Of a DNA stretch of 35,400 nt, positions 8,012 through 17,343 are shown piece by piece. Both the position numbers and the translations under genes were made by a program. The stretch comes from Bacteroides sp. SM23_62 (lineage in GTDB: Bacteria; Bacteroidota; Bacteroidia; Bacteroidales; SM23-62): assembly GCA_001303955.1 (NCBI GenBank), contig LJUP01000013.1, positions 1 to 35,400 on the forward strand, given 5' to 3'. Numbering within the stretch: the first letter of the stretch is position 1; every line of letters starts with the position of its first letter. The notes below the pieces were generated by a model that was given only the letters and a program-made list of their open reading frames with translations, searched no databases and had not been told where the DNA came from.

Positions 8012-10375
8012 TCACTCGTACCGCAGGCTTTCCACCGGGTTCATCCGTGTGATCTTCAGGATGTGGTAGCTGATGGTCAGCATGGCAATCGCCATGGCCA
8101 TCAGGATGGAAAGGACGATCAACAGCCAGGCGTAGTGTATGTGGTAGTAAAAACGCTGCAACCAGTCGTTCACGGCAAACCATGCAAACGGTGTGGCAAT
8201 GAGCGCTGCTATCAGGATCCACTTCATGATATTTTCTCCAAGCAGGAAAAATATGTTCGTTGGACTCCCACCCATGGCTTTTCGTATCCCTATTTCCTTG
8301 GTCTTCCTTACCGTTGTATAAGTGGTCAGGGCAAACAAGCCAAAAATCCCAATAATGATAGCCAGCAAGGCACCGCCTGAATAAAGCATGGCCTGTTTGT
8401 CTTCATCAAGGTACATTTGTTCATGCAGTTTTTCCAGTGGATACATGATGAGTTCATGTCCGGGCAGATGAGCCCTGAGAAGGTTATCTATATGCTGTAT
8501 CAATCCACTTAGGGAATCTGATTCTGCACGGATGGTAATATGCCTGAATGGCTGATAGTACCTGCTGATAACCAGGGGTTCGATCCTTTCATGCAGAGAG
8601 CGGAAATGAAAATCCCCTACCACACCGATAACGGTATCCCTGTGATCCGACACATTGATCACCGATCCCACTGGATCTGTAAGACCCAGTGCTTCGCAGG
8701 CACTTTCATTCAGGATGAAATATCCCGTATCGTTCACTGCATTCCCTGAGAAAAATTCTCCGTCAACCAATTGAAAACGATAGGTCTCAGGATAGTTATG
8801 CCTCACCCTGCATTCGGTGATCAATATGGCATTCTCCTCAACATCTCCATCGATCCAGACATTCTGTATGACCGGCATTTCTCCCGGGATACCAACGGAA
8901 GCAGTAACAGATTTAACTCCGGGCTGGGAAGAAATATCCTCCCGAACAGGTATAAAATCCTCCCGGATATATTCGGAAGGTTCGTAGAAAACATATAGAT
9001 CCTCCCTTTCAAAACCATAATCCCCATGCTTCATGAAACGGGTCTGGAAGATAAGCACACTCAGCACAGAAAACAGGAAAATCATGATCCCAAACTGAAG
9101 AATGACCAGGATTGTCTTCAACCTCCCTCTTCTCAGGTGAACATAGAGACCGGTGATCATCTGTACGGGGGAGAACCGGTTCACCGATAAAAAATGAACC
9201 CATCCCGTAAGGAAACCAGACAATACAGCCATGGCTACAAACAATAAAAACAATATGGCCAGTTTATAAAAGGGAAGGGTAATGGGGGTATCCATGATCC
9301 CGGAAAACGGTACCAGGTTTATCTCAAACAATACAATGGCGATAAAAGCAGCAAACACACCCATGATGATTGATTCATAAATCAAATGACCCAATAGTTG
9401 TAACTTCTGAGCCCCGACGACAATACGCATGCCGATATCCCTGATACGGATATCATTGCTGGCAGTGAGGAGGCTGATGAAGTTTGAAATAGTGATCAAA
9501 AGGATAAATACGGCCAATGATGATAAGATGATCAGGTCATTCATATCTGCCGGCCTGCCAATGGTTATGGAAAAACCGGTTGACCCGAGATGGATATCCC
9601 TGAATTTTTGTAGTCCCGATTCCAGAAAGATGCCAGATTCACCATAATGTTGCATGTGAATATCCTGTATCGCACTGATCAGTCCCCCAAGGTATTCTTC
9701 TGTTACATCAGTATCTATCCTGAGGTATACCGGAAAATCCAGGCTCATGGCCCTTACATTATACCTTTGTTCCAATGTTTTGAAAGAGATCAGCAGGTCA
9801 AATTGCATGTGTGAATTCAATGGAACATCTTCCATAACTCCCATCACCGTAAGGAGAGTGTTATTCACTTCAATATGCTGGTTAAGCGGATCCTCATCTT
9901 TGAAATACTCCCTGGCTGCACTCCTGGTGAGCACTGCAGTATATGGTTTGTTCAGGATGTGTTCCGGATCGCCTGTTAACAGTTTAAACCCGAACACCTC
10001 AAAGAATGATGAGTCCGCATAAAAAAACCGTACAGGGCTTTGTCTGAGATGCTGGTACGGAGTGCTTAACAGAGGGTTAAATAACCTGCATGCAGTTACT
10101 TCTGAGAATCCTGCTTTGTTTAATTCCTCTGGAATATATCCCAGGCAGGTCGGGACATACAGCATCTGACCATCACGGCTTTCCACCCTGGTTGTTATCC
10201 TGAACATCTGGTCCGTATCAGGGTGAAACCGGTCAAAGCTAAATTCAAATCTCACGAAAAGGACCAGTAAGACAGATGTGCTCATCCCGACCGCAAGTCC
10301 AATGATATTCAGGATAGAGAAGAACTTGAAATGCAGGAGGTTTCTGTAAGCGATCTTTATTTGCTTCCTCATCAT
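8012..10375 (-). CDS. FtsX/MacB-type ABC transporter permease (orphan)
   Basis: This protein of about 787 residues starts MMRKQIKIAYRNLL followed by a hydrophobic helix ending in GLAVGMS, the standard opening of Bacteroidota FtsX-type permeases, and ends in the family tail NPVESLRYE. Two repeats are visible, each with a MacB-like periplasmic domain; helices lie near the N-terminus, in the middle and at the C-terminus, with KEIGIRKAMG-type sequence (here TKEIGIRKAMGGS) before the last helices. The open frame extends upstream to 10510, but those 45 residues do not fit the family and reach the divergent gene. No ATP-binding partner is encoded beside it. It probably acts in envelope lipoprotein or peptide extrusion, or stress sensing, with an ATPase elsewhere. 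Confidence 0.88.
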   Translation of the reverse strand: MMRKQIKIAYRNLLHFKFFSILNIIGLAVGMSTSVLLVLFVRFEFSFDRFHPDTDQMFRITTRVESRDGQMLYVPTCLGYIPEELNKAGFSEVTACRLFNPLLSTPYQHLRQSPVRFFYADSSFFEVFGFKLLTGDPEHILNKPYTAVLTRSAAREYFKDEDPLNQHIEVNNTLLTVMGVMEDVPLNSHMQFDLLISFKTLEQRYNVRAMSLDFPVYLRIDTDVTEEYLGGLISAIQDIHMQHYGESGIFLESGLQKFRDIHLGSTGFSITIGRPADMNDLIILSSLAVFILLITISNFISLLTASNDIRIRDIGMRIVVGAQKLQLLGHLIYESIIMGVFAAFIAIVLFEINLVPFSGIMDTPITLPFYKLAILFLLFVAMAVLSGFLTGWVHFLSVNRFSPVQMITGLYVHLRRGRLKTILVILQFGIMIFLFSVLSVLIFQTRFMKHGDYGFEREDLYVFYEPSEYIREDFIPVREDISSQPGVKSVTASVGIPGEMPVIQNVWIDGDVEENAILITECRVRHNYPETYRFQLVDGEFFSGNAVNDTGYFILNESACEALGLTDPVGSVINVSDHRDTVIGVVGDFHFRSLHERIEPLVISRYYQPFRHITIRAESDSLSGLIQHIDNLLRAHLPGHELIMYPLEKLHEQMYLDEDKQAMLYSGGALLAIIIGIFGLFALTTYTTVRKTKEIGIRKAMGGSPTNIFFLLGENIMKWILIAALIATPFAWFAVNDWLQRFYYHIHYAWLLIVLSILMAMAIAMLTISYHILKITRMNPVESLRYE

Positions 10376-10501
10376 GTGTGGACCCTGAATTCTCTCCAGC
10401 CACCAAAGATATGATGGGAATTCCTTGTTTCCAAGATTCATTGGCGGCAGCCATATATATTTATTATCTTTAAGCTGAACCAGCAAAGAACCTTTACGGC
10501 C

Positions 10502-11278
10502 GTGCTGCATACCATATCCTTATTAATCCTGATATTTATCCATATGATCTTTCAGGGACCATCCACCATGATCATTGCCCACAGGGGAGCCTCACATGAT
10601 GCTCCGGAAAATACGCTTGCTGCCATAAATCTGGCCTGGGAAAGAGGGGCCGATGCTGCAGAGGTGGATGTTCACCTGTCGAAAGATAACCGCATCATGG
10701 TTATCCATGACGCGGATACCAAAAGAACCACCGGTGAAAGGATGGTGATCAGGGAAAGCATGTCGTCGGCTTTGCGTTCCCTCGATGCAAGCTATGGTAT
10801 GGATCAGTTCACAGGGGAAAGGATACCCTTCCTGGAGGAAGTAATGACAGCCCTACCGGACGGCAAGGTCCTGTTTGTAGAAGTAAAAACCGATACCGTC
10901 ATCTTACCATACCTGACCGTTTTGCTTTATGACTCTCCAAAAAGATCACAGATCAGGGTAATCAGTTTTGATTTCGATGTATGTTCAATGATGAAAAGGG
11001 AGATCCCAACCCTACCTGTTTACTGGTTGCATTACACCCTGTCAGGGTCATACAAATCCAGGTGGATTGACAGGGCTGGAGAGGCGGCACTGGATGGTCT
11101 GAATTTTCGTTACAAAGGGATCAGCAAAGATTACATTGAAGCGGTGCACCGGTCAGGTATGAAGATGTTTGCCTGGACCGTGGATGACCCTGCCGATGCA
11201 GCCGGGCTGATTGCATTAGGGATTGACGGGATCACTACCAACCGGCCCGGCTGGCTGAGGGAACAACTTGGCAGGTGA
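10502..11278 (+). CDS. Glycerophosphodiester phosphodiesterase family protein
   Basis: The core GDPD motifs are clear: IAHRGASHDAPENT, the metal-ligand pair in AAEVDVHLSKD, the catalytic VIHD, later VEVK and the C-terminal FAWTVDDP and GIDGITTNRPG. These enzymes hydrolyse glycerophosphodiesters to glycerol-3-phosphate and an alcohol. The GTG at 10502 gives 258 residues with a hydrophobic N-terminal segment that could act as a signal peptide; ATG codons at 10544 and 10568 are alternatives, the last preceded by a CAGGGA element and giving a cytoplasmic enzyme. Location is therefore undecided. The gene is divergent from the permease and convergent with the winged-helix regulator. Confidence 0.82.
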   Translation: MLHTISLLILIFIHMIFQGPSTMIIAHRGASHDAPENTLAAINLAWERGADAAEVDVHLSKDNRIMVIHDADTKRTTGERMVIRESMSSALRSLDASYGMDQFTGERIPFLEEVMTALPDGKVLFVEVKTDTVILPYLTVLLYDSPKRSQIRVISFDFDVCSMMKREIPTLPVYWLHYTLSGSYKSRWIDRAGEAALDGLNFRYKGISKDYIEAVHRSGMKMFAWTVDDPADAAGLIALGIDGITTNRPGWLREQLGR

Positions 11279-11295
11279 TCCTGTGCCAAGGAGTA

Positions 11296-11583
11296 TCACC
11301 TGGGTTTCAAATATCCCGAGATGGCCTCTACATAGGCCGCAAACTTTTCTTCACCCAATGTTGTAATCGTGCAGGTTGTCTGCGGGAAATTGCCCTTGAA
11401 TTTCTTTTTCACATGAATATAGCCGGCTTCCTTCAATCTGGTGATCTGGACACTCAGGTTGCCCGATGTTGCCCCGGTCTCTTTTTTCAGGTAGGCAAAG
11501 TCGGCCTTTTCCACACTTACCAGGATGGAGACTATGGCCAATCTCAACTGGGAATGCAGTATCGGATCGAGATCCTTATACAT
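11296..11583 (-). CDS. Small winged-helix transcriptional regulator (HTH_34-like)
   Basis: This roughly 95-residue protein is essentially a single winged-helix domain: LHSQLRLAIVSILVS forms the first helix, ATSGNLSVQITRLKEAGYI the recognition helix, and the following basic and threonine-rich residues the wing. It matches small MarR/ArsR-like regulators common in Bacteroidota. The ATG at 11583 gives the family-like start MYKDLDPILHS and overlaps the end of the membrane-protein gene by 8 bases; an ATG at 11592 adds three residues. The overlap implies coupled translation, so the regulator likely controls, or is controlled through, the membrane partner. The shared promoter upstream carries a palindrome suited to autoregulation. 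Confidence 0.85.
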   Translation of the reverse strand: MYKDLDPILHSQLRLAIVSILVSVEKADFAYLKKETGATSGNLSVQITRLKEAGYIHVKKKFKGNFPQTTCTITTLGEEKFAAYVEAISGYLKPR

Positions 11584-12181
11584 CACCGCCATTTTTTGAT
11601 GTCCTGATAATATATCCGGGGATCAGGTAACCCAGTGCCATGGCGACTGCAAAGACCAGCAACTGATCGGTCCCTTTCAGGTAACTGGCAATAACCGCAG
11701 CCGCGAGGAAGATGACGGCACCAATGACAAGGGGACGGAAACGTATCATCAGTCCAGAAACAGCAGTGGCCATAGCCGTAACACCAAGAATAAAGGCCGT
11801 CGGATATGCCTGTACTTTTAGCGACAGGAATATCATTAATACCATCAAGAGACCGGCAGTGATCCAGATAATCTGAATATACCTGTCCAGGTGGGTCACC
11901 ACCTTCTCCCTCTTACTTGCACGGGATTGATAGACAAACTGTATGATCATTGCAGCAATAATGAATGCTCCCCATGCAAGCAGGCTCAGGAGCATGATAT
12001 CATCGTACCGTTCCATCCGGACAAGATGCCTGATCAGGAAATAATTGGCCAGGGCGGCCAGTATCAGGGCCCAGCCCCATAGCAGATAGTAGAAACTCCC
12101 TTCACGGATGTTCTTTCGTGAGGTTGAAATCGATTTCTGAATGATCCGAAGACTTTCTTCAGGTGTCAATGTCTTTTCCAT
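11576..12181 (-). CDS. Six-helix membrane protein paired with winged-helix regulator
   Basis: This 201-residue protein has a polar N-terminus rich in charged residues (EKTLTPEESLRIIQKSI) followed by six hydrophobic segments at roughly residues 27-50, 59-82, 103-123, 127-147, 151-167 and 172-191. Its start lies just after the AT-rich promoter region, so it is the first gene of a two-gene unit with the winged-helix regulator. Proteins of this shape occur next to such regulators in Bacteroidota but have no assigned function. It might sense membrane state and sequester the regulator, which is speculation from pairing. Confidence 0.75.
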   Translation of the reverse strand: MEKTLTPEESLRIIQKSISTSRKNIREGSFYYLLWGWALILAALANYFLIRHLVRMERYDDIMLLSLLAWGAFIIAAMIIQFVYQSRASKREKVVTHLDRYIQIIWITAGLLMVLMIFLSLKVQAYPTAFILGVTAMATAVSGLMIRFRPLVIGAVIFLAAAVIASYLKGTDQLLVFAVAMALGYLIPGYIIRTSKNGGDV

Positions 12182-12207
12182 AGGGCTTATTATTTATAAA
12201 CATGGTA

Positions 12208-12235
12208 CAAATATAAAGTAGTTTATTTTATAAAC
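12208..12235 (-). promoter_or_regulatory. Promoter with palindromic operator candidate
   Basis: Read on the minus strand, TATATTTG (12215-12208) fits the Bacteroidota -7 element TAnnTTTG exactly. Immediately upstream is the palindrome GTTTATaaaATAAAC (12235-12221, 6-bp arms, 3-base centre), placed where it would cover the -10 to -33 spacer. A further GTTTAT half-site lies downstream at 12201-12196. The -33 region is only a weak match. It sits 27 bases before the membrane-protein start and is suited to autorepression by the small winged-helix regulator. Confidence 0.55.
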
Positions 12236-12300
12236 CTAATTTTTAAAGGAAACTTTCAAAAAAATAAGCCTCAATTTATAATTTTAATTACAGATGGCTG

Positions 12301-12328
12301 TTCCCCAGGCATTTATGTTGCCAGGGAA
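12301..12328 (-). terminator. Imperfect hairpin after the export operon
   Basis: An imperfect hairpin (arms TTCCCCAGGCA-like and TGCCAGGGAA, one mismatch or bulge) sits directly after the DUF2141 stop codon. There is no U-tract on the minus-strand side, so it is at best a weak terminator or a 3'-end stabilising structure. Confidence 0.35.
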
Positions 12329-12330
12329 AG

Positions 12331-12783
12331 CTATGTCTTTTTTCCGAAATACTGCATTTCTATCCTGATCCTGTATTGTCCTTCCGGAATCAGGAAGCTG
12401 CATTGGTCATAAGGAGGATGTTTCAAGCCGGGTTTTATGTTGTTGGAGAATCCAAATCCTTCCCCGGGTATCTTAACCAGTTTATAATCCATCTGGTCAT
12501 TCCCGTTTACATCATCCAGCAGGCTGATGGCATATGTCCCTGGCAGGATATCATCCAGGATGATCTCCATCATTCCATCCTTGAGGGAAGTTTTCCTGAA
12601 ATCGTAGGTTCTGGAAGGATTGACCGGGAACTGGTCCGGGTGGTTGTACAGTCCCAGCCTGATCCATCCCTTCTCGAACCTGATCTTGGTGATCTCAATG
12701 GTCAGGGTCGCTGACTGGCCCGACATCGCTAAAGGCATCAAGCTCATGGATGCCAGTAACAACATGCTCAAGCAATCTCTCAT
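12331..12783 (-). CDS. DUF2141 domain protein, exported
   Basis: This 150-residue protein has an N-terminal signal peptide (MRDCLSMLLLASMSLMPLAM, cleavage probably after MSGQS) and one DUF2141 domain typified by GWIRLGLYN near the start, LPGTYAISLLDDVNGNDQMD in the centre and GEGFGFSNN followed by the C-terminal strands. The domain is a small secreted beta-sandwich of unknown function. The ATG at 12783 lies 12 bases after the preceding stop; a TTG at 12795 would overlap it and weaken the signal peptide. As the last gene of the unit it probably belongs to the same envelope process as the MMPL exporter. Confidence 0.85.
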   Translation of the reverse strand: MRDCLSMLLLASMSLMPLAMSGQSATLTIEITKIRFEKGWIRLGLYNHPDQFPVNPSRTYDFRKTSLKDGMMEIILDDILPGTYAISLLDDVNGNDQMDYKLVKIPGEGFGFSNNIKPGLKHPPYDQCSFLIPEGQYRIRIEMQYFGKKT

Positions 12784-12795
12784 TTTTCCATTCAA

Positions 12796-13620
12796 TTACA
12801 ATCTCTCCAGGAATCCCAGGGTGAAATATTCCTCCTTAACATCCGGATTATACTGGATCTTGTCTATGGTCATGACTGATTTTCGGCCGTTCTGCATATT
12901 GTTCATTTCCATCCTGGCAGCTATGTATTTTTTCCCCGAAGGATCTATTTGTCTGACATCAGATGAGATCATTTGTTTGAACAGTTCACCGTCCCCATCG
13001 TAATATTCAGCCTTCCTGAATACAAAATCCAGCTTCCCGATCCAGGCAACCTGGCGGTCATACCCGACTTCATCCATGATTTCCTCATTTAGAGGTATCA
13101 CCTCCACCATCCAGCAATCTGTTCCCCCGACAGGTTCTGATCCGGTGACCTTATAATCGAAATCCACCAGGTTTGGGGCAGACATGTCCGCATTACTGAA
13201 TTCCGAACCCATGAAAGGCTTGCTTTTTTCATTGCTGATGATCCGTCTTGTCTTTCTCAGTGCGGGCATGTAGATCCACATATCATCATTTCGCTCATCA
13301 TAGTCATAAATGAGCATCCCTGTTCCTTTGACTTCTGCAGGTGAGAGAAAACGGATGATCCTTTTTTCGGTGGCTCCGTTTTCAAATAGTTTTGAGGCCA
13401 TGGAAGTTTGCCTTACCCTTTCCCTTCCTTTCGCATCATAGATCCTTAGCGTGGAAACGGCTTCCATTCCATCGAGTTTGGATACTTCCCTTGACTTCTG
13501 CATAATTTCCCGGCCGTCAGGCGGGGCAAGATTTACAAATGCAAAACCCAGCAAGCACAGGATCGATGTTATACTTATTCTTTTACTATCTCTCATTATT
13601 TGAAACTTTGAATGTGACAT
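12796..13620 (-). CDS. Outer membrane lipoprotein-sorting protein (LolA-like)
   Basis: This 274-residue exported protein has a signal sequence (RISITSILCLLGFAFV) and a LolA-like half-barrel domain of the family annotated as outer membrane lipoprotein-sorting protein. Recognisable stretches are GTGMLIYDYDERNDDMWIYM, PALRKTRRI, the FMGSEFSNADM loop and YFTLGFLERL at the end. It starts 6 bases after the MMPL gene. In Proteobacteria a comparable LolA-like protein (DUF1329) accompanies an RND exporter and a DUF1302 outer-membrane protein, so the likely job is carrying a lipid or lipoprotein across the periplasm. The ATG at 13596 is an alternative start that gives a more usual signal peptide. Confidence 0.88.
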   Translation of the reverse strand: MSHSKFQIMRDSKRISITSILCLLGFAFVNLAPPDGREIMQKSREVSKLDGMEAVSTLRIYDAKGRERVRQTSMASKLFENGATEKRIIRFLSPAEVKGTGMLIYDYDERNDDMWIYMPALRKTRRIISNEKSKPFMGSEFSNADMSAPNLVDFDYKVTGSEPVGGTDCWMVEVIPLNEEIMDEVGYDRQVAWIGKLDFVFRKAEYYDGDGELFKQMISSDVRQIDPSGKKYIAARMEMNNMQNGRKSVMTIDKIQYNPDVKEEYFTLGFLERL

Positions 13621-13626
13621 ATCTAC

Positions 13627-15957
13627 TTAATTGCTAGGCACTGTCTTCCCCGTTCTGAGCCAGCCCGACAGCTCTCTCAGCTGTACCCTGATGGATGTTC
13701 CTCCGGGTTCAAGGAAGGCAGGCTTGAAAATCAATACGAGGGCCGGGATAATGACCAGTGCCCCCACGAGACAGGAAAATATGGACACCATCACAAGGAA
13801 ACCGAAGACCTGAATGGGGAGAAATACCGAAAATGGCAGGGCACAAAATCCCAGGATCACAGATAGGGCATTGAAACTGATCCCACGGCCGGTGGTGGTG
13901 AGTGTTTTTATGACTGCCTCCGCCTGTGCCAGTCCCTTTCCCCTTTCAGATTTATACCTCCAGAGAAAATGTATGGTATAATCCACGCCTACCCCGATCA
14001 TGATGGAGGACAGCAGGGCGGTGGCGATATCCAGTTTCACGCCCAGGTATCCCATCCATCCGAACAGGATAACCATGGAAAAAGCGAGTGGCAGGGCGGC
14101 CATCAATCCTGCCGGGACGGACCGGAACAGGATGGCTAGCAGGGTTATGACAACCAGCAATGCAATGATCAGTGAGGTTACCTGTCCCCTTACAACCAGG
14201 TCAGCCAGGTCAGCCGTAATGAGGCCGTACCCGCCGATCCTGGCCTGATGTATACCCGGACTGGTCAGTTGCCGGATCTGTGCAAGAACGGATTTTAAGG
14301 CCATGTTGCTTCCGTCATTGATCCTTACCATGACCTGGGCCCTCTGGAAATCAAAATCCACCAATCTTTCCAGGTCCTCCGGATCCCCGCTCATCATATA
14401 CAGTTCCAGGTACTGGGCCAGTGCATTCCGCTCATCCGGCACCACATTGTAATAGGGATCACCCTTGTCATTTAATGCCTTGCTGATCTCCCTGATGATA
14501 CCTGCTATGGACATGACATTCCCCACGGCCGGATGTTTTTTCAATTCCGTTTCATATCGGTCAATCTGACCCATTACCGTCGGATCCAGGATATCCCCTT
14601 CCACCAGGATGGAAATATTCTGCGATCCGCCGAATGTTTCATTGATCACCTGTGCACTTACCCTTGCCGGGTGTTTTTCGGGAAAGAAATTCTCAAGGTT
14701 GGTATCCACTTTCAGCAGGAATACCCCGCCACCGGATAAGAGCATAACCAATGCGGCCACAAGGGTCACCTGCCGGGGCCTGCCTGTGACCATCCCTCCC
14801 GTGGAGGCCAGGAGGCGGTCGATAAGACGCTGTCTGGATGGATGCTCGGTAAGCACAGGTTTTGATTTGCCAATAATGGACAAGGCTGCCGGGATAAACA
14901 ACAGGCTCAGCAGCAGGGCAAATCCAATGCCTGCCGCAGCCACTACTCCCAATTGCCTGGCAGGTATCATTTTATGGGAAAGCAAACACAGTATCCCGGC
15001 AATGGTGGTGATACCGGTCAGGAGAATGGGATTCCTGAGGCTGGTATATACCCCCCGGGCGATGTTGCCCACACTGGAATGATTCCCCGATACATTGTAC
15101 TCCTGGTATTTGGCCATCATATGTATCCCGTAATCATTGGCTATGGCGATCAGCATGATGGGAAGCAACAGGGTGATAAGGGACATCTGCCAGCCGGCAA
15201 GCGGCATCAACCCCATGGCAAACAGGATGGATAGGACCACGACAATAAATGGCAGGAAAACTCCCCTGGCTTCCCTGAAAAAGAAAAACAGCATCACCAG
15301 CATGATCCCCAGCCCAATGATCATCAAGAATTTAAATTCGTGGGCCATTTCCTTGGCCATGATGGCTTTAATATATGGGAGTCCCCCTATATAAGTAATC
15401 TCACCGCCGGGATTCTCCTCGAGAACACTTTCAATGGCGGTTACAATTTCTTCATCCTGGGCCTGACTTTCCAGGGTGGCTATGATGGAAGTCATGGTAA
15501 AATCTTCAGATACCAGGACTTCATGTACCAGTTCATTTTCTTTCAGTTCCTCCCTGAGGGTTGCCCAGCCTTTGGCTGTTTTCGGGAGTCTCCTTATGGC
15601 CGGGTCAACGATCATGGCCCCCTGCTCTCCTTTGATGTTTTTTGCATCAAAGAGGGAAAGCGTTTCATCAATCCCCTGAATATCCTTCAGTTGTCTGTTT
15701 ACCTTCTTAACCCTTGAAAGGGTTTCCTTATTGAGTACATCATCTGTCTCAAACAGGATCATGACCATTTCATCGCCACCGAAGATATCCTCTATCAGGT
15801 TGGTGTTGATCCTGGAAGGCATCCCCTCATAGATATAGCTTTCCAGGTCCGGGTTGATCTCCGCCCTGAAAATCTGGAATCCGAAGAATCCTGAAACAAG
15901 CAGGGATAAAATGATGATCAGCCATCTGTGCTTGATAATTAAAATACCTGTTCTCAT
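13627..15957 (-). CDS. MMPL/RND-superfamily exporter
   Basis: This 776-residue inner-membrane transporter has the duplicated RND layout: one N-terminal helix (WLIIILSLLVSGFFGF), a large periplasmic domain, a block of five helices, then a second helix, domain and helix block. Signature sequences are DPAIRRLP-type domain ends, IANDYGIHMMAKYQE in the first block and GVGVDYTIHFLWRYKSERG in the second, where the aspartates match proton-relay residues of the family. Members export hydrophobic cargo such as hopanoids, lipids or drugs using the proton gradient. With the barrel protein upstream and the LolA-like protein downstream it suggests a trans-envelope lipid route rather than drug efflux. No periplasmic adaptor of the MFP type is encoded here. 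Confidence 0.92.
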   Translation of the reverse strand: MRTGILIIKHRWLIIILSLLVSGFFGFQIFRAEINPDLESYIYEGMPSRINTNLIEDIFGGDEMVMILFETDDVLNKETLSRVKKVNRQLKDIQGIDETLSLFDAKNIKGEQGAMIVDPAIRRLPKTAKGWATLREELKENELVHEVLVSEDFTMTSIIATLESQAQDEEIVTAIESVLEENPGGEITYIGGLPYIKAIMAKEMAHEFKFLMIIGLGIMLVMLFFFFREARGVFLPFIVVVLSILFAMGLMPLAGWQMSLITLLLPIMLIAIANDYGIHMMAKYQEYNVSGNHSSVGNIARGVYTSLRNPILLTGITTIAGILCLLSHKMIPARQLGVVAAAGIGFALLLSLLFIPAALSIIGKSKPVLTEHPSRQRLIDRLLASTGGMVTGRPRQVTLVAALVMLLSGGGVFLLKVDTNLENFFPEKHPARVSAQVINETFGGSQNISILVEGDILDPTVMGQIDRYETELKKHPAVGNVMSIAGIIREISKALNDKGDPYYNVVPDERNALAQYLELYMMSGDPEDLERLVDFDFQRAQVMVRINDGSNMALKSVLAQIRQLTSPGIHQARIGGYGLITADLADLVVRGQVTSLIIALLVVITLLAILFRSVPAGLMAALPLAFSMVILFGWMGYLGVKLDIATALLSSIMIGVGVDYTIHFLWRYKSERGKGLAQAEAVIKTLTTTGRGISFNALSVILGFCALPFSVFLPIQVFGFLVMVSIFSCLVGALVIIPALVLIFKPAFLEPGGTSIRVQLRELSGWLRTGKTVPSN

Positions 15958-15963
15958 GTGATC

Positions 15964-17343
15964 TTAAAATGTATATTGCAATTCCATAAATCCCCCGTTG
16001 AACACAGGCGCAATCAGATTGTACCGGGTATTCGGGGGCCCTTCAAAATATTGCCCGCCAAGACCCAGTTTCAGGTTATCCGAGATGCTCCATGACAGTC
16101 TGGGCAGCAGTGTCCATTCCTTTGTACTGAAATGATAAAGACCGAATACCTCCATATCAAGCACATTGTGAAACAACGTTATGGCCGGCCTGGCTGCCAG
16201 GGAATGCATGATCTGTTTTGTCTGGTCAAAAATAATCCGGTTAAATCCCGCCAGTTGCTGGTCCATCATTGGTCCCAGCATTCCCCACACAACAGGTTGC
16301 TGTAGCTGTTCCGGTTCCATTTCCGGGATGACAGCTAGCACCTTAATCTCTTCAAAATCAAATACATACTGACATGTATACATGACCATAAGGCTAAAGT
16401 TCCCGAATGACCTGTCCATCCCCAGTACATACCTCAGGTCCCTGCTGGGTACAAAGGCCTGGCCTTTGTAATCGGACACTGGCTCACGGTAGGCAGCTTC
16501 CCCCCGGACGCCGAGTGATCCCAGTCCGAATGAAAAATCAAGTCCCACAGTCTGCTGCCGGAACGGCCTGGCATAGAGGTCAATTTCCGGGGTTTCTCCC
16601 GGAGTCTCCGGCAGGGGGCCGGTTGCTATCCCGGGCATGGGATCATAGCCGCTAAACCATGAAATGGATCCGTCAAAACGGTCGAATAAAAATTCCACCT
16701 TCCCGGCTAATGATCCGTTCTTCAAGGCAGCTTTCGGACTGTAAGCATCAGCAATATTTACATACTCCGGCATATCAAAAAGGTCAAACCGGTAGATGGA
16801 ATGCCTGTATACAGGCACCCAGATGCCCTCCAGCCTGACACGTGATTTTATGGTATAACGTCCCTTCAGCAGGAAATTTCCCATGCGCATATCATCGGGG
16901 TCAGGTGACCGTACAAAATAATCCTGCGGGGTCAGGTTATTGGTCGGATTGATGCCATCAGCCCTGCCCCAGGCAATGATCTGCTGTCCGGCCCTCAGGT
17001 CAAAATCACCCAGGTACAGGTCGGCATAGGCTTCCCTGAGATCGAACCGGTAGATGTACTCATTGTATTCATATCCGCTCCTGAAACGGATTTCAGAAAA
17101 AAGTTTACCATGCATACCGGAAAAGGCATTGATTTTCAATGCAGCTTCGCCGTATCCGCTCCTGATCTCAGGTAGGCTTGGCGATTTATAGGCTCCCAGG
17201 TAGAGTACACCCCTGGCATGACCATTCAGCTGAAAAGGTGACTGCTTCTCATTTGTTCCAGCCTCTTCAAACAGGCCCTGTGCATTTGCGCCCGCAGGCA
17301 GGAGTATGATTAATAATATAATCCATTCAATAATCCTCATCAT
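15964..17343 (-). CDS. Outer-membrane beta-barrel protein, DUF1302-like
   Basis: This 459-residue protein has a signal peptide ending in LLPAGANAQG and then a long series of amphipathic strands ending in the aromatic terminus LQYTF. Family-like landmarks are AWGRADGINPTN and the following LTPQDYF, as in DUF1302 outer-membrane proteins. ATG codons at 17343 and 17340 fit the signal peptide; a TTG at 17367 would add eight residues. It is the first gene of the export unit; the MMPL gene starts 6 bases after its stop. In the analogous proteobacterial clusters this protein is thought to be the outer-membrane station for a hydrophobic cargo. Confidence 0.82.
   Translation of the reverse strand: MMRIIEWIILLIILLPAGANAQGLFEEAGTNEKQSPFQLNGHARGVLYLGAYKSPSLPEIRSGYGEAALKINAFSGMHGKLFSEIRFRSGYEYNEYIYRFDLREAYADLYLGDFDLRAGQQIIAWGRADGINPTNNLTPQDYFVRSPDPDDMRMGNFLLKGRYTIKSRVRLEGIWVPVYRHSIYRFDLFDMPEYVNIADAYSPKAALKNGSLAGKVEFLFDRFDGSISWFSGYDPMPGIATGPLPETPGETPEIDLYARPFRQQTVGLDFSFGLGSLGVRGEAAYREPVSDYKGQAFVPSRDLRYVLGMDRSFGNFSLMVMYTCQYVFDFEEIKVLAVIPEMEPEQLQQPVVWGMLGPMMDQQLAGFNRIIFDQTKQIMHSLAARPAITLFHNVLDMEVFGLYHFSTKEWTLLPRLSWSISDNLKLGLGGQYFEGPPNTRYNLIAPVFNGGFMELQYTF

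Noticed and set aside
10376-10510. 45-residue N-terminal extension of the FtsX-type permease
   Set aside because: It does not match the permease family or the known N-terminal prefix domain and would overlap the start of the divergent phosphodiesterase gene.
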